Shown here one piece after another: positions 1-9,584 of a DNA stretch of 38,881 nt. The notes beneath the pieces were generated by a model. That model did not search any database. It was given only the letters and a program-made list of their open reading frames with translations, and was not told where the DNA came from. Position numbers and translations under genes: made by a program. The stretch is from Synergistetes bacterium ADurb.Bin155 (GTDB taxonomy: Bacteria > Synergistota > Synergistia > Synergistales > Thermovirgaceae): the NCBI GenBank assembly GCA_002070395.1, contig MWDE01000018.1, forward strand, positions 1-38,881, written 5' to 3'. Each line of letters starts with the position of its first letter. The stretch's first letter is position 1.

Positions 1-1
1 T

Positions 2-1060
2 TTCAGGGCCCTCATGAGGGGAGTTCAGACCAACGCCGCCCTCACCGGGATAGTGGAGGTCATCCTCATAACCGCACTGGCGGCGATACTCTGGTTCGGG
101 GGAAGGCTGGTCGTCTCGGGTGAACTCACACCTGGCGAACTGATAGCCTTCCTGGGTTACCTCGCGCTGCTCGTCCAGCCCGTCCGGGTCTTTTCCAGGG
201 TGGTCGCTCAGATGCAGCAGGGCCTGGCCGCCGCGGACAGGGTCTTCGAGATCCTCGACGTGGAAAGCGAGGTAAAGCCGCCGAAGCATCCCGAGAAGGT
301 CGACCCTATCAGGGGGGAGATCGCTTTTCAGGACGTGTCCTTCGCCTACAACGAGGGAGCCTGGGTCCTGGAGGATGTCTCCTTCCGGGTATCACCCGGC
401 GAGAAGGTCGCCATCGTGGGGCCCACCGGCGCGGGGAAATCAACCATCGCCGACCTCATCACCCGTTTCTACGATCCCCAGCAGGGCGCGATCCTCATCG
501 ACGGAAAGGACATCAGGAGGCTCGACCTCAAGGGGCTTAGGAGGAAGATCGGCGTCGTCCCCCAGGACCCCGTGCTTTTGAAGGGCAGCATCGCCTTCAA
601 TATCGCCTATGGCTGCGAGGACCTTTCCGAAAAGGACATCGAAAGCGCCGCGAAGATCGCCGGGATACACGATTTTGTCCTGTCCCTGCCGGACGGTTTC
701 AAAGCCGAGGTGGGAGAACGGGGCGTCACCCTCAGCGGCGGCCAGCGCCAGAGGGTCGCCATCGCCCGGGCCATCGTCCGGAACCCCAGGATACTCATCA
801 TGGACGAGGCCACCTCCTCCCTGGACGCCGCCGTAGAACAGGAGATCCAGGAGGCGATGAAGAAGGCCATGTCGGGCAGGACCTCGATAGTCATCGCCCA
901 CAGGCTGGCCACTGTCAGGGAGGCCGACCGCATACTGGTGATAGACCGTGGAAGGATCGTCGAGGAGGGAAGCCACGAAATCCTGAAGGATGCCGGGGGT
1001 CTCTACTCCAGGCTCTGCTGCCTCCAGTTCGGGGAGAACCATGGGAGCCCTGCTGAGTAG
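2..1060 (+). CDS. msbA: Lipid A export ABC transporter, MsbA type (5' truncated)
   Basis: This is the C-terminal part of an exporter-type ABC half-transporter with a fused membrane and ATPase domain. The reading frame is open to the window edge, so the true start lies upstream. The first ~65 residues contain the last membrane helices and the coupling region. The ATPase domain follows, with Walker A GPTGAGKST, the Q-loop in VVPQDPVLL, signature LSGGQRQR, Walker B ILIMDEATSSLD and the switch histidine in IAHRL, so it should be active. MsbA flips lipid A-core across the inner membrane, and the next genes make lipid A and Kdo, which supports that role over a drug exporter. The stop overlaps the start of the downstream lpxK-like gene, indicating translational coupling. 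Family membership is certain; the substrate is inferred from context. Confidence 0.9.
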   Translation, partial: FRALMRGVQTNAALTGIVEVILITALAAILWFGGRLVVSGELTPGELIAFLGYLALLVQPVRVFSRVVAQMQQGLAAADRVFEILDVESEVKPPKHPEKVDPIRGEIAFQDVSFAYNEGAWVLEDVSFRVSPGEKVAIVGPTGAGKSTIADLITRFYDPQQGAILIDGKDIRRLDLKGLRRKIGVVPQDPVLLKGSIAFNIAYGCEDLSEKDIESAAKIAGIHDFVLSLPDGFKAEVGERGVTLSGGQRQRVAIARAIVRNPRILIMDEATSSLDAAVEQEIQEAMKKAMSGRTSIVIAHRLATVREADRILVIDRGRIVEEGSHEILKDAGGLYSRLCCLQFGENHGSPAE

Positions 1061-3329
1061 CTACTTCAGACATATCCGTGGCGAAAGGGAAAGCTTCCCG
1101 TGGAGGCTTCTGGCCCCACTGGGCTGGCTGGTCGAGGCCAGCTCCCGCGCCAGGAATTTCTCCTACGATCACGGCCTGTCGGCCTCCCGGGAGATGCCCA
1201 TCCCCGTGGTGAGCGTCGGCAACATCACCCACGGCGGCACCAACAAAACTCCCTTTGTCGAGATGCTCGCCAGGGTCTTTGTCGATGCCGGCCTCAGGCC
1301 GGGGATAGTCATGCGCGGCTATGGGCGCAAGCAGAAGGGATGCCTCCTGGCGGGGGAGTGCGAGCCTAGCAGGGATCTCCTGGGCGACGAGGCCCTTCTG
1401 CTTTCCGGAAGACTTGGCGGCGTGCCCATCGCGGTCTCGGCCGACCGAGCCGGGGGAGTTCTGCGGCTGGCCGGAGAGGGCGTCGACATAGCGATAGCCG
1501 ACGACGGTTTCCAGCACAGGAAGATGGGGCGGGACGTGAACGTGGTGCTCATCGACGCGACCTGCCCCTTCGGGAATGGACGGCTGATGCCTGCCGGGAT
1601 GCTCCGGGAAAACCCGGGGTCGCTGGAGAGGGCCCACATGGTGGTGATCACCAAGGCCGACCAGGTGGCCAAAGGGCGCGTGGAAGAGATATCGGCCGCC
1701 ATCCGGGGCATCACCGGGGAGAAACCTTTCCTTTCCTCGCTGGCCCTCGCGGGATGGTCCCGTTTCCTCGATCCCCGGGAGGGCCTTGAGGAATGCCCAC
1801 CGCCCGCGCTTCCCGCGGCGGCCTTTTCGGCCATCGGCAACCCCCATAGTTTCGGTTCTTTTCTCGAACAGCTCGGCTTCCCCGTTGTCTTCCACGAGAT
1901 CTTCCGCGACCATCACATCTTCACGGAATCGGAACTGGCCGCTATCGGCGGGAAAATGACCTCCCTGGGGGCCCGGTCGCTGATCTGCACCGAGAAGGAT
2001 ATCTTCAACCTCCCCCCGGACTGGTCGCCCGCCGTCCCGGTCTACGTTCCCAGGGTCCACGCGGTCCTGGCAGACGGGGACTCCTTTTTCGCCGCTCTTG
2101 CACTACATCTCAGGCCCAGGGTCGTCGTCGCCTCCAACGGGCACGGGGAGGACGCCATCGGCAGCCTGCTCGCCGAACGGCTTCAAAGCAGGTTTCCCCT
2201 CTTCGAGGTTTCGGGCTTCCCCCTCGTCGGCAGGGGGCAGGAGTACCGGTCCAGGTCAGTCAGGGTGCTCTCACCCCCCAGCGAGACGCCGAGCGGGGGC
2301 GTGGTCAAGTATAGTTTGAGGGATCTCATCCGGGACATCCGGTCGGGTCTCTTCAGGCATATCGAGGCCCAGGCCGAGGCCTGGAGCGGTCTCAGGGGGC
2401 GGTTGAGGACCGTCCTCTGCGTCGGCGATGTCTACCTTTTCCTGCACAGTCTCTGGGGGCAGGGCGCCATGCCGGTGCTCCTGGCCACGGCCAAGTCCGA
2501 GCGCCTTCACGGCCATTGGGGGTTGGAGAAGTGGCTCCTCAAAAGGCGCTGCAGGAGGGTTTTCACCAGGGATCCTGAAACCGCCCGGGAACTGTCTGAA
2601 AGAAAGGCCGACGCGGTCTTCAAGGGAAACCCCATAATGGACCTCGCCGGAGAGGCCGTCGGCAAACCCGGAGGGCATCGACCCTTCGGGGTCCTGCTCC
2701 TCCCGGGAAGCCGGGAGAGGGCCTACGACGACCTAGGACTCCTGCTCGGTGCCGCCGAGGTCATAGCCCTCGAGGAGGACTGCCGGTTCGAGATGGTCGT
2801 TGCTTCTACCCTGGAAAGGGAGAGATTGCTGGAGAAGGCTCCCTCCTGGAGGGTCGACAGTCCCGATGTCATCAGGCATGAAAAGGGCAAACCGGAGGTG
2901 CGCCTCTTTTCCGGCGAGGTCTCCCGGGCGGCGTCCCGCTCCGACATCCTTATCGGTCTTGGGGGCACGGCCAACCAGATCTGTGCCGGGATGGGCCTGC
3001 CGGTGGTTTCCATCGACGAAAAGGGCAAGAGGGTACAGAAAAAACTCCTGGGCGAGGCGGAATCGCTGGTCACCGCCGACCCGGTTTCCTTGGCCCGGGA
3101 AGCCCTGGCCATCCTCGGGGATCCGGCCCGTCACGAGAGGATGTCCCGCGCGGGGATGGAGAGGATGGGCGGTGGGGGCGCCCTGGAGGCCGTGATAGAA
3201 TATGCTTACCGGACGCTGGGATGGGAGAAAAGGCAGGAAGTGTGCCGGGTTTTTGGCGCCTATGTTGAAAAGAATTCGGGAAGAACGGGTTCCGAACTCG
3301 AAGAGCATGGAGATGATCGGTCATGGTGA
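1041..3329 (+). CDS. lpxK: Fused tetraacyldisaccharide 4'-kinase (LpxK) and LpxB-like protein
   Basis: A 762-residue two-domain protein. Residues ~1-355 are LpxK, which phosphorylates the 4' position of the lipid A disaccharide: a P-loop [12 protein letters not shown] at 60-71 (N where most LpxK have G) and DDGFQH at 154-159. Residues ~358-735 resemble the lipid-A-disaccharide-synthase-related family (distantly LpxB-like, GT-B fold), with SNGHGED near 365-371, [12 protein letters not shown], and [20 protein letters not shown] toward the end. LpxK alone is normally ~320-350 residues, so this is a real fusion in one uninterrupted frame. The ATG at 1041 was chosen because GGGGAG lies just upstream and the LpxK N-terminus begins there; it overlaps the end of msbA. 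The stop overlaps the kdsA start. LpxK activity is probable; whether the second half acts as LpxB is inference. Confidence 0.88.
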   Translation: MGALLSSYFRHIRGERESFPWRLLAPLGWLVEASSRARNFSYDHGLSASREMPIPVVSVGNITHGGTNKTPFVEMLARVFVDAGLRPGIVMRGYGRKQKGCLLAGECEPSRDLLGDEALLLSGRLGGVPIAVSADRAGGVLRLAGEGVDIAIADDGFQHRKMGRDVNVVLIDATCPFGNGRLMPAGMLRENPGSLERAHMVVITKADQVAKGRVEEISAAIRGITGEKPFLSSLALAGWSRFLDPREGLEECPPPALPAAAFSAIGNPHSFGSFLEQLGFPVVFHEIFRDHHIFTESELAAIGGKMTSLGARSLICTEKDIFNLPPDWSPAVPVYVPRVHAVLADGDSFFAALALHLRPRVVVASNGHGEDAIGSLLAERLQSRFPLFEVSGFPLVGRGQEYRSRSVRVLSPPSETPSGGVVKYSLRDLIRDIRSGLFRHIEAQAEAWSGLRGRLRTVLCVGDVYLFLHSLWGQGAMPVLLATAKSERLHGHWGLEKWLLKRRCRRVFTRDPETARELSERKADAVFKGNPIMDLAGEAVGKPGGHRPFGVLLLPGSRERAYDDLGLLLGAAEVIALEEDCRFEMVVASTLERERLLEKAPSWRVDSPDVIRHEKGKPEVRLFSGEVSRAASRSDILIGLGGTANQICAGMGLPVVSIDEKGKRVQKKLLGEAESLVTADPVSLAREALAILGDPARHERMSRAGMERMGGGGALEAVIEYAYRTLGWEKRQEVCRVFGAYVEKNSGRTGSELEEHGDDRSW

Positions 3330-4156
3330 AAAGCTTTTCCGCCGGCAAGGTTCTTTTCGGTGACGGTGGGCTGGTCCTCGTGGCGGGGCCCTGCGTCCTC
3401 GAGGACCGGGAGACGGCCCTTTCCATAGCGCGGGAGGTCTCGGGCATATGCGGCAGGCTGGGCATACCCTACGTCTTCAAGGCCTCCTTCGACAAGGCCA
3501 ACAGGACCTCCATCCACAGCTTCAGGGGTCCTGGCCTGGAGAAGGGCCTGCAGTGGCTCGCCGAGGTGAAGGAGTCGGTCGGCTGTCCCGTCCTGACGGA
3601 TATACACCTCCCCGGCCAGGCCGAAAGGGCGGCCGAGGTGGTGGATATTATCCAGATACCGGCCTTCCTCTGCAGGCAGACCGACCTCGTTGTCGCCGCC
3701 GCGGCCACGGGCAGGGCGGTGAACATCAAGAAGGGGCAGTTCCTCGCCCCGGTGGACATGGGGCAGGCGGTCTCCAAGTGCCTCGAGGCGGGCAACGACA
3801 AGGTCATCCTCTGCGAGAGGGGGAGCACCTTCGGCTACGGCCAGCTGGTGGTCGATATGCGCTCCCTTGCGATCATGAGGTCCCTGGGGTACCCGGTGAT
3901 GTTCGACGCCACCCACAGCGTCCAGATGCCCGGAGCCCAGGGGACGTCCAGCGGGGGTGACAGGAGGTTCGTCCCCGTCCTTGCCAGGGCCGCCGCGGCG
4001 GCGGGTATCGACGCCCTTTTCCTTGAAACCCACCCCGACCCGGACTCGGCCAAAAGCGACGGGCCGAACATGGTCTCCCTCGACTCGCTCGAGAACCTGC
4101 TGCGGAAGGTCCTGGCCATTCACCGAGCGGCCGCCGCCACGGAAGGGGAGAGGTGA
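3323..4156 (+). CDS. kdsA: 3-deoxy-8-phosphooctulonate synthase (Kdo-8-P synthase)
   Basis: Condenses phosphoenolpyruvate with arabinose 5-phosphate to give Kdo 8-phosphate, in the cytoplasm. The 277-residue length is typical. Family motifs are clear: [55 protein letters not shown] and [17 protein letters not shown]. The N-terminal GPCVLE places a cysteine (Cys24) where the metal-dependent class, such as the Aquifex enzyme, has its metal ligand; the E. coli metal-free class has asparagine there. This is therefore probably a metal-dependent KdsA. The ATG overlaps the stop of the upstream lpxK fusion and a GGAGA motif precedes it. The supplier of its substrate, kdsD, follows three bases later. 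Confidence 0.97.
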   Translation: MVKSFSAGKVLFGDGGLVLVAGPCVLEDRETALSIAREVSGICGRLGIPYVFKASFDKANRTSIHSFRGPGLEKGLQWLAEVKESVGCPVLTDIHLPGQAERAAEVVDIIQIPAFLCRQTDLVVAAAATGRAVNIKKGQFLAPVDMGQAVSKCLEAGNDKVILCERGSTFGYGQLVVDMRSLAIMRSLGYPVMFDATHSVQMPGAQGTSSGGDRRFVPVLARAAAAAGIDALFLETHPDPDSAKSDGPNMVSLDSLENLLRKVLAIHRAAAATEGER

Positions 4157-4159
4157 CCG

Positions 4160-5167
4160 ATGGTCAGCCTGCCAAGGGAACGGGACAACGTGGTGTTTGA
4201 CGACGAAAGGCTCCTCGAGGTCGGCCGGCGCGTCCTCCGCATGGAGGCCGAGGAAATAGCCAGGGCCGCCGCTCGGGTGGGCAGGGAACTGGTGGAGGCG
4301 GCCAGGATCATCAGCCGGTGCGAGGGGAGGCTGGTGGTGGTCGGGATGGGCAAGTCGGGGCTCGTCGGCCGCAAAATAGCCGCCACGCTGGCCTCGCTGG
4401 GCACGCCGGCTTTTTTCCTCCACGCCGCGGAGGGCTCCCACGGCGACCTGGGAATGGTGTGCCGCGAGGACGCGGGCCTTTTCCTGAGCAACAGCGGCCA
4501 GACGAGGGAGGTCCTCGAGGTGCTTCCCTTCTTCAGGCGGCTCGGGGCGCCGGTGATAGCGATGACGGGCAACCCTTCCTCCAGGCTCGCCGGGGACTCC
4601 GACGTGGTGATCCACTCCGGCGTAGAGAAGGAGGCGGACCCGCTGGGACTCGCTCCCACGACGAGCACCACGCTGCAGCTGGCTCTCGGCGACGCCCTGG
4701 CGGGCATGGTCACCGAACTCCGGGGACTTCGCCCCGAGGATTTTGCCCTCTTTCACCCCGGCGGGTCTCTCGGCAGGCGACTTCTTCTCCGGGTTTCGGA
4801 TGTGATGTCGACGGGAGAGAGGGTCCCCAGGGTGACGTCGGGCGCCTCGGTCCGGGAAGCCCTTTTCGAGATCACCAGCAAGGGCTTCGGGGCCACCATA
4901 GTCGAGGATGAGCGTGGGATGGCGACGGGCATCTTCACCGACGGGGATCTCAGGCGGCTCCTCGAGGACAGGGGGGTGGATTCGCTCTCCCTGCCTATTG
5001 AGGAAGTCATGACGAGGGACCCCCGGACCATATCCCCCGACCGTCTGGCCGCCGAAGCGATGCACATCATGGAGGAGCGTGAGATATCCTGCCTTGTGGT
5101 CACCGAGGAGGGGAGGGCCACGGGCATCATCCACATCCACGAACTCCTCAAGGCGGGAGTGGTCTGA
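4160..5167 (+). CDS. kdsD: Arabinose-5-phosphate isomerase (KpsF/GutQ family)
   Basis: Interconverts ribulose 5-phosphate and arabinose 5-phosphate, the first committed input to Kdo. The 335-residue protein has the standard architecture: an SIS sugar-isomerase domain at ~30-180 (VVGMGKSGLVGRKIAATLAS, HAAEGSHGDLGM, LSNSGQTREVLEVL) and a C-terminal CBS pair at ~210-335 (VMSTGERVPRV, GIFTDGDLRRLLE, VMTRDPRTI). The HPGGSLGRRLL segment linking the domains is characteristic of this family. It sits between kdsA and waaA, which fits KdsD rather than GutQ. The stop codon nearly abuts the predicted waaA start. Confidence 0.96.
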   Translation: MVSLPRERDNVVFDDERLLEVGRRVLRMEAEEIARAAARVGRELVEAARIISRCEGRLVVVGMGKSGLVGRKIAATLASLGTPAFFLHAAEGSHGDLGMVCREDAGLFLSNSGQTREVLEVLPFFRRLGAPVIAMTGNPSSRLAGDSDVVIHSGVEKEADPLGLAPTTSTTLQLALGDALAGMVTELRGLRPEDFALFHPGGSLGRRLLLRVSDVMSTGERVPRVTSGASVREALFEITSKGFGATIVEDERGMATGIFTDGDLRRLLEDRGVDSLSLPIEEVMTRDPRTISPDRLAAEAMHIMEEREISCLVVTEEGRATGIIHIHELLKAGVV

Positions 5168-5168
5168 C

Positions 5169-6443
5169 CTGGCGTCCCTCCTTTATCGCTCCTTCATCTC
5201 GACAGCCTATTGTGCCGCTTTCCCCTGGCTCGCGAAAAAGTATGCCACGGGGCTTGGGGAGCGGAGGGGCCTTTACAGCGAGGAAAAGAGAGACCGCCTG
5301 CCGGACAGCCCGCTGTGGTTTCATGCCGTCTCGGTGGGGGAGGTGCAGTCCGCCTGGCCCCTTTTGAAGATCCTGGCCCGGGAAGGCACGGGGCCCGGGG
5401 GAATCCTCCTTTCGACCACCACCCCCACGGGGCGGGAGATGGCCTACCGGGTAGCCGCCGGCCTTTTCCACGAACACCTTTACTATCCCTGGGATGTCCC
5501 CTGGATCGTCCGGCGCTCCCTCGATGCGATCCGCCCCAGGGCTTTCGCGGTCCTCGAGACGGAGATTTGGCCCCTGATGCTAGACGAACTACGGGAAAGG
5601 GGCATCCCCGCCATTTTGGTCAACGGTCGATTCTCCGACAGGACCGCCGGCAATATCCGGAGCCACCTCCATTTCTGGCGCCGGGTGTACAAATCCTTCT
5701 CCCTTCTCTTGGTGCGGTCCGAAAGGGACAGGGAACTGCTCCTGGAGATTGGGCTTGAAGAGCGCAGGGTCCAGGTGACGGGAGACTGCAAAATAGACGC
5801 CATCCTCCTTCGCGAAGAAGAGGCGGACCTGGGGTGGGCGAGGGCGGTCGTTGGTGAAACGGGCCCCGTTTTCCTCGCCGGGAGCACCCACCCGGGCGAG
5901 GAGGAGATCGTCCTGGAAGCATTCCAGAGGCTGAAGGCCAAGGTTCCTTCGGCCCGGCTCATCGTCGCGCCCCGCCACCCCCCAAGGAGTACCCGGGTCC
6001 TGGAACTGGCCAAGAGAGCCGCACCGGCGGCCCTGCTCTCAGAAGTGGAAAGGGAGAAAAAAGGAAAGGAAGCTCCCTGGGACATCCTCGTGGCTGACCG
6101 CATCGGGGTCCTGTTCGACCTTTACGGCGTCGTGGAAGGGGCTTTCGTAGGGGGAAGCCTTGTGGACAGAGGGGGGCAGAATATAATGGAACCGGCCGCT
6201 TTCGGCATGCCCCTTTCCCACGGACCCTTCATGCGGGATTTCCGGGAGGCCTCTGAAAGCCTCGGTGAAAAGGGGGTTTCCGTCGTGGTGCGGGGCGCCG
6301 GGGATATGGCGGCTCACTGGGAGAGCTGCCTCAAACCGGAAATAAAGGGCGCCGCCCGTGAAGGGGCGAGGCGGTTTTTCTCGGCTTCCTCGGGGGCGGC
6401 GAAAGCGTCGGTGGAAGCGATCCGAAAGGAGATCGGGCCGTGA
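5169..6443 (+). CDS. waaA: Kdo transferase (3-deoxy-D-manno-octulosonic-acid transferase)
   Basis: Transfers Kdo from CMP-Kdo to lipid IVA at the inner membrane. The hydrophobic N-terminus (LLYRSFISTAYCAAFPWLAKKY) is the usual membrane anchor. WaaA motifs follow: FHAVSVGEVQSAWPLL, LSTTTPTGREMAYRVA, ETEIWPLMLDELRERG with NGRFSDRT, VTGDCKIDA, GSTHPGEEEI, and GGSLVDRGGQNIMEPAAFG. The frame is open upstream to 5079, but that part only reads through kdsD. No ATG, GTG or TTG lies near the expected N-terminus. CTG at 5169, nine bases after GGGAG and just past the kdsD stop, gives a normal 424-residue protein, so it is preferred with modest certainty. Function is secure; the start is not. Confidence 0.92.
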   Translation: MASLLYRSFISTAYCAAFPWLAKKYATGLGERRGLYSEEKRDRLPDSPLWFHAVSVGEVQSAWPLLKILAREGTGPGGILLSTTTPTGREMAYRVAAGLFHEHLYYPWDVPWIVRRSLDAIRPRAFAVLETEIWPLMLDELRERGIPAILVNGRFSDRTAGNIRSHLHFWRRVYKSFSLLLVRSERDRELLLEIGLEERRVQVTGDCKIDAILLREEEADLGWARAVVGETGPVFLAGSTHPGEEEIVLEAFQRLKAKVPSARLIVAPRHPPRSTRVLELAKRAAPAALLSEVEREKKGKEAPWDILVADRIGVLFDLYGVVEGAFVGGSLVDRGGQNIMEPAAFGMPLSHGPFMRDFREASESLGEKGVSVVVRGAGDMAAHWESCLKPEIKGAAREGARRFFSASSGAAKASVEAIRKEIGP

Positions 6444-7651
6444 AGGTGAACGAAAAACTGCTGGACCAATTTTACGGAAACCTGGACGATCGCTCCCGAG
6501 CGAGCCTCGACGCCGCCGTGGAAAGGATAGTGTCCGTCAAGGCGGCCGGTGGCAAAATCGTGGTGGCCACCGGGAGCGGTCCCAACATCCACGAGGGAGT
6601 GACCACCCTCATAGCCGAACTCATGGACAAGGGAATGGTGGACGGCGTCACCACCAGCTCCGCCGTGATCGGGCACGAGATGGGCGGCGCCCTCGACAGG
6701 GTCAAGATGTGCAGCGCCTCGGCCCTGGGGCTCGAAGGAGACTCCCTGCCCCGCGGGGGTGCCTTCGAGTTCACCCAACTGTCGCAGGGGCAGTTGGACA
6801 TCCTCCGGAGGGAGATGATCCTCGACGAGGACCTCCTCGAAAGAGGGGGAAAAGCCGATGGCAGGCTTGTCATCAAGGCTGCCGGGAACATGGCCTACCC
6901 CATGGGGTTGAGGGCGGAGAACCTGGCCGGTGAGATACTGGTCTTCAGCAAGGCCTATGGACTTCCCTTCGAGGTGGTGGCCGGATGGGGGGCCGACCGG
7001 CGCACCATGATAGGCATGGGAGCGGAAAAGGGCCTGCCCGTTCTGGTGAGCATCCCCCAGATGGTGGGGCATGGCCATGTGGGCATGGCCATCGGCGACA
7101 GCATCTCCGTCTTCGAACGGTCCATGCGCATCGCCTCGATGCTCGAGGCCGCCGATGTCATCATCGAGTCGGCGGTAGCCCTCACCCAGGAAATCCACGA
7201 CGGCCCCTTCGAATGCTACACGGGGCACGGCATATGGTCTTGGTGGAAGGGGCTGCGGACCTTTTCCCTCGAGGGCAAGACCCTCATCCGCATCGACCTC
7301 GACGAGAACCTGAGAAAAGCCCAGGACCTCGAGAAGGAGAGCGCTCTCATCCAGGAAGCGATAAACAGGGGGCTTCCAAAGACAAAAATATCGAAGATCC
7401 CCTTCCGGATGGAGATGTCCGCCTTTGCGCGCCACGAGGGGAGCATCCCCATCATCGGGGACATCGGCGAGGTCTGGCCCGTGATGGCCTGGAAAGCCGC
7501 GAAGGCCCTGGGGATTTCCCTCGACTTCATGAGCTACGCCCAGCACACGCCGGAAGGCCAGGCGATGCGCGAATGGATCGTGAAAGAAGTGAAGCCCCTG
7601 GACAGGGAGAAACTGATCGCCAAGGCCGGGGAGCACGGCGAGGCGCCATGA
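6440..7651 (+). CDS. Conserved-looking protein of unknown function inside the Kdo operon
   Basis: I do not recognise this 403-residue protein. It is soluble, with no signal peptide or membrane helix. Visible features are a glycine-rich segment VVATGSGPNIHEGVTTLIAE near residue 40, a GVTTSSAVIGHEMGGAL segment, LVSIPQMVGHGHVGMAIGDS around residues 195-220, and a His/Trp-rich stretch ECYTGHGIWSWWKGL near 260. The alternation of a Gly-rich loop, a T/S-rich strand and a second loop with a GD motif loosely recalls the deoxyhypusine synthase fold, but that is only a weak impression. The GTG start at 6440 overlaps the waaA stop, and its own stop overlaps the kdsB ATG, so it is translated as part of the Kdo operon. 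Its place between waaA and kdsB suggests a role in Kdo or lipid A metabolism. Confidence 0.85.
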   Translation: MKVNEKLLDQFYGNLDDRSRASLDAAVERIVSVKAAGGKIVVATGSGPNIHEGVTTLIAELMDKGMVDGVTTSSAVIGHEMGGALDRVKMCSASALGLEGDSLPRGGAFEFTQLSQGQLDILRREMILDEDLLERGGKADGRLVIKAAGNMAYPMGLRAENLAGEILVFSKAYGLPFEVVAGWGADRRTMIGMGAEKGLPVLVSIPQMVGHGHVGMAIGDSISVFERSMRIASMLEAADVIIESAVALTQEIHDGPFECYTGHGIWSWWKGLRTFSLEGKTLIRIDLDENLRKAQDLEKESALIQEAINRGLPKTKISKIPFRMEMSAFARHEGSIPIIGDIGEVWPVMAWKAAKALGISLDFMSYAQHTPEGQAMREWIVKEVKPLDREKLIAKAGEHGEAP

Positions 7652-8370
7652 GGGTGCTGGGGGTCATCCCCGCCAGGTATGCCTCGACCCGCCTTCCGGG
7701 CAAACCCCTGGCCGATATCTGCGGCAAGACCCTCATCCAGAGGGTCTACGAACGGGCCGCCCTGTCGAAGACCCTGGACCGGCTGGTCGTGGCCACCGAC
7801 GACGCTCGCATCCTTGAAGCCGTCCATTCCTTCGGGGGCGAATGCCTCATGACCTCCCCCGATCACCCCAACGGGACCTGCCGCGTGGCGGAGGCGTCAA
7901 AACATGACGATGCGGAGGTAGTGATCAACATCCAGGGGGATGAGCCCCTCCTCGACCCCGTCATGATCGACGAGGCCTCAAGGGCCCTGCTGGAAGACAG
8001 GGGCGCCCTGTCTTCAACGCTCTGCGCTCCCCTGGATCCCGAATCCATGGCTGACCCCAACACGGTGAAGGTGGTGACCGATCTGGAGGGGTGCGCCCTT
8101 TACTTCAGCCGGTCGCCCATCCCCTACCGGCGGGTGCGGACGGATATCCCCCTCTTCCAACACATCGGCATCTACGGTTTCCGCCGGGACTTCCTGTCCG
8201 CCTACGCCGCCCTGGCGCCTACGCCCCTCTCCGAGGCCGAATCCCTCGAGCAACTCAGGATCCTGGAACACGGCTTCAAAATGAAGGTGATCGTGACCAG
8301 GGGGAAGCCCGGCCCCAGCGTGGACACGCCCGAGGACCTCGAGAGGGTGCGCGGGGTCCTGGGGTGCTGA
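7648..8370 (+). CDS. kdsB: 3-deoxy-manno-octulosonate cytidylyltransferase (CMP-Kdo synthetase)
   Basis: Activates Kdo with CTP to CMP-Kdo, the donor used by WaaA. The 240-residue protein starts with the nucleotide-binding signature VIPARYASTRLPGKPLADI and continues with VVATDDARI, HPNGTCRVAE, VVINIQGDEPLLDP and the late FSRSPIPYRR, HIGIYGFRRDF and ESLEQLRILEHG motifs, all standard for KdsB. The ATG at 7648 overlaps the upstream stop (ATGA), so the longer frame reading back to 6985 is not used. It is the last gene of the Kdo block; 48 bases separate it from the ELM1-family gene. Confidence 0.97.
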   Translation: MRVLGVIPARYASTRLPGKPLADICGKTLIQRVYERAALSKTLDRLVVATDDARILEAVHSFGGECLMTSPDHPNGTCRVAEASKHDDAEVVINIQGDEPLLDPVMIDEASRALLEDRGALSSTLCAPLDPESMADPNTVKVVTDLEGCALYFSRSPIPYRRVRTDIPLFQHIGIYGFRRDFLSAYAALAPTPLSEAESLEQLRILEHGFKMKVIVTRGKPGPSVDTPEDLERVRGVLGC

Positions 8371-8418
8371 ACGTTCGGCACTATACACTTCGCGAGAGAA
8401 AAGGGTTGTGATCGGATC

Positions 8419-9584
8419 ATGTCCGGCAGGTTCAGTGGGCCCAAGGTTGTATTTGTTCTGAAAGACGGCATCCGGGGGCATGAAAACCAGTCGGCGGGAG
8501 TGGCCCGGTGGCTTAAAAGGCTTGTTGGTGCCGATGTTTTCGACATTGAAATACCAAGGCTTTCGGGGCTTCAACGCTTCGTCCTTTACAAGATCCAGGC
8601 CCGGAAGTTGATAAAAGATTCCCCTGAAATATCTTTTGATTGGCTTGGAAAAGCCGAAGCGTTGAGCCTGCATGGATCGGTCACCCGGATGATTGACTCC
8701 TCCGGGGTGAGGAATGACGAGGTGTTGTTCCTTTCGGCCGGCAGTGCCGGTGCACCTTTCTGTTTATCGCTGGCCAGGGCGACCGGGGGTAAATGCGCTT
8801 GCTTGATGACACCCTCCGTCCTTGGCACAACCCCCTTCGACTTCGCTATCGTTCCTGAGCACGACTTCCCTGAACCCTCGCCCAACCTCCTGGCCACCCT
8901 TGGGGCGCCCAACATGATAGGCGCCGGACTTTCAGAAACGGAGGAAAGATCGCTCGCTTCCAGGTTCCCCTCAAAGGCCGAAAAGAAATGGAGCATCCTC
9001 ATCGGCGGCGACGATGCGAATTACTCGATCCCTCCGGAATGGGCCGAAAATGTTCTGAAAGCTCTCCTTGAAACAGCCAAAAAGACTGGTGCCGACGTCT
9101 TCATCACGACTTCTAGAAGGACACTTCCAGCGACGGAAGAAAAAATCGCCGAAATGGTGAAGGGCTCTCCCCACGTAAGGATGCTCGTCCTAGGGTCGAA
9201 AGACCCCTGGAACCCTGTCCCCGCTATGCTCGGGTCCTGTCAACGGGTATTCTGCACCGAGGACTCGGTTTCCATGATCTCCGAAGCGATGACCGGAGGC
9301 CACGTGGTGCAGATCCTCAGGGTCGAAAGGAAAAAGGGCTTAAGGAAGTGCCTTCAGGGTCTTACAGCGAAGATGGTCGATAAGAACTTGCTGGCTCGTC
9401 AAAGGCTTTGGGGCATTCCCAGGTTCGACTTAATGATAGAATCATTCTGTAGCAGAGGCTTGGCGATGGAGTATGACCCCGCAAAGCTTGATCAAGTGTC
9501 GCCGGCCCGGGGGAGGAAAAACGAAGGTCTTTCGTTCAGCGAAGCGAGGAGGGCGGCCGAGTGGATCATCCAAGAGTGGGAATC

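Noticed and set aside
3260..5140. Minus-strand open frame of 626 codons across kdsA and kdsD
   Set aside because: It lies opposite well-supported genes with perfect motifs; the protein is arginine/histidine/proline-rich and low-complexity, as expected from a GC-rich antisense shadow.
6314..7636. Minus-strand frame of 440 codons opposite the unknown Kdo-operon gene
   Set aside because: Considered because the plus-strand gene is unknown, but the plus gene has start/stop overlaps with both neighbours and normal composition, while this one does not.
8371..8418. Terminator between kdsB and the ELM1 gene
   Set aside because: No stem followed by Ts is visible in these 48 bases; read-through is likely.
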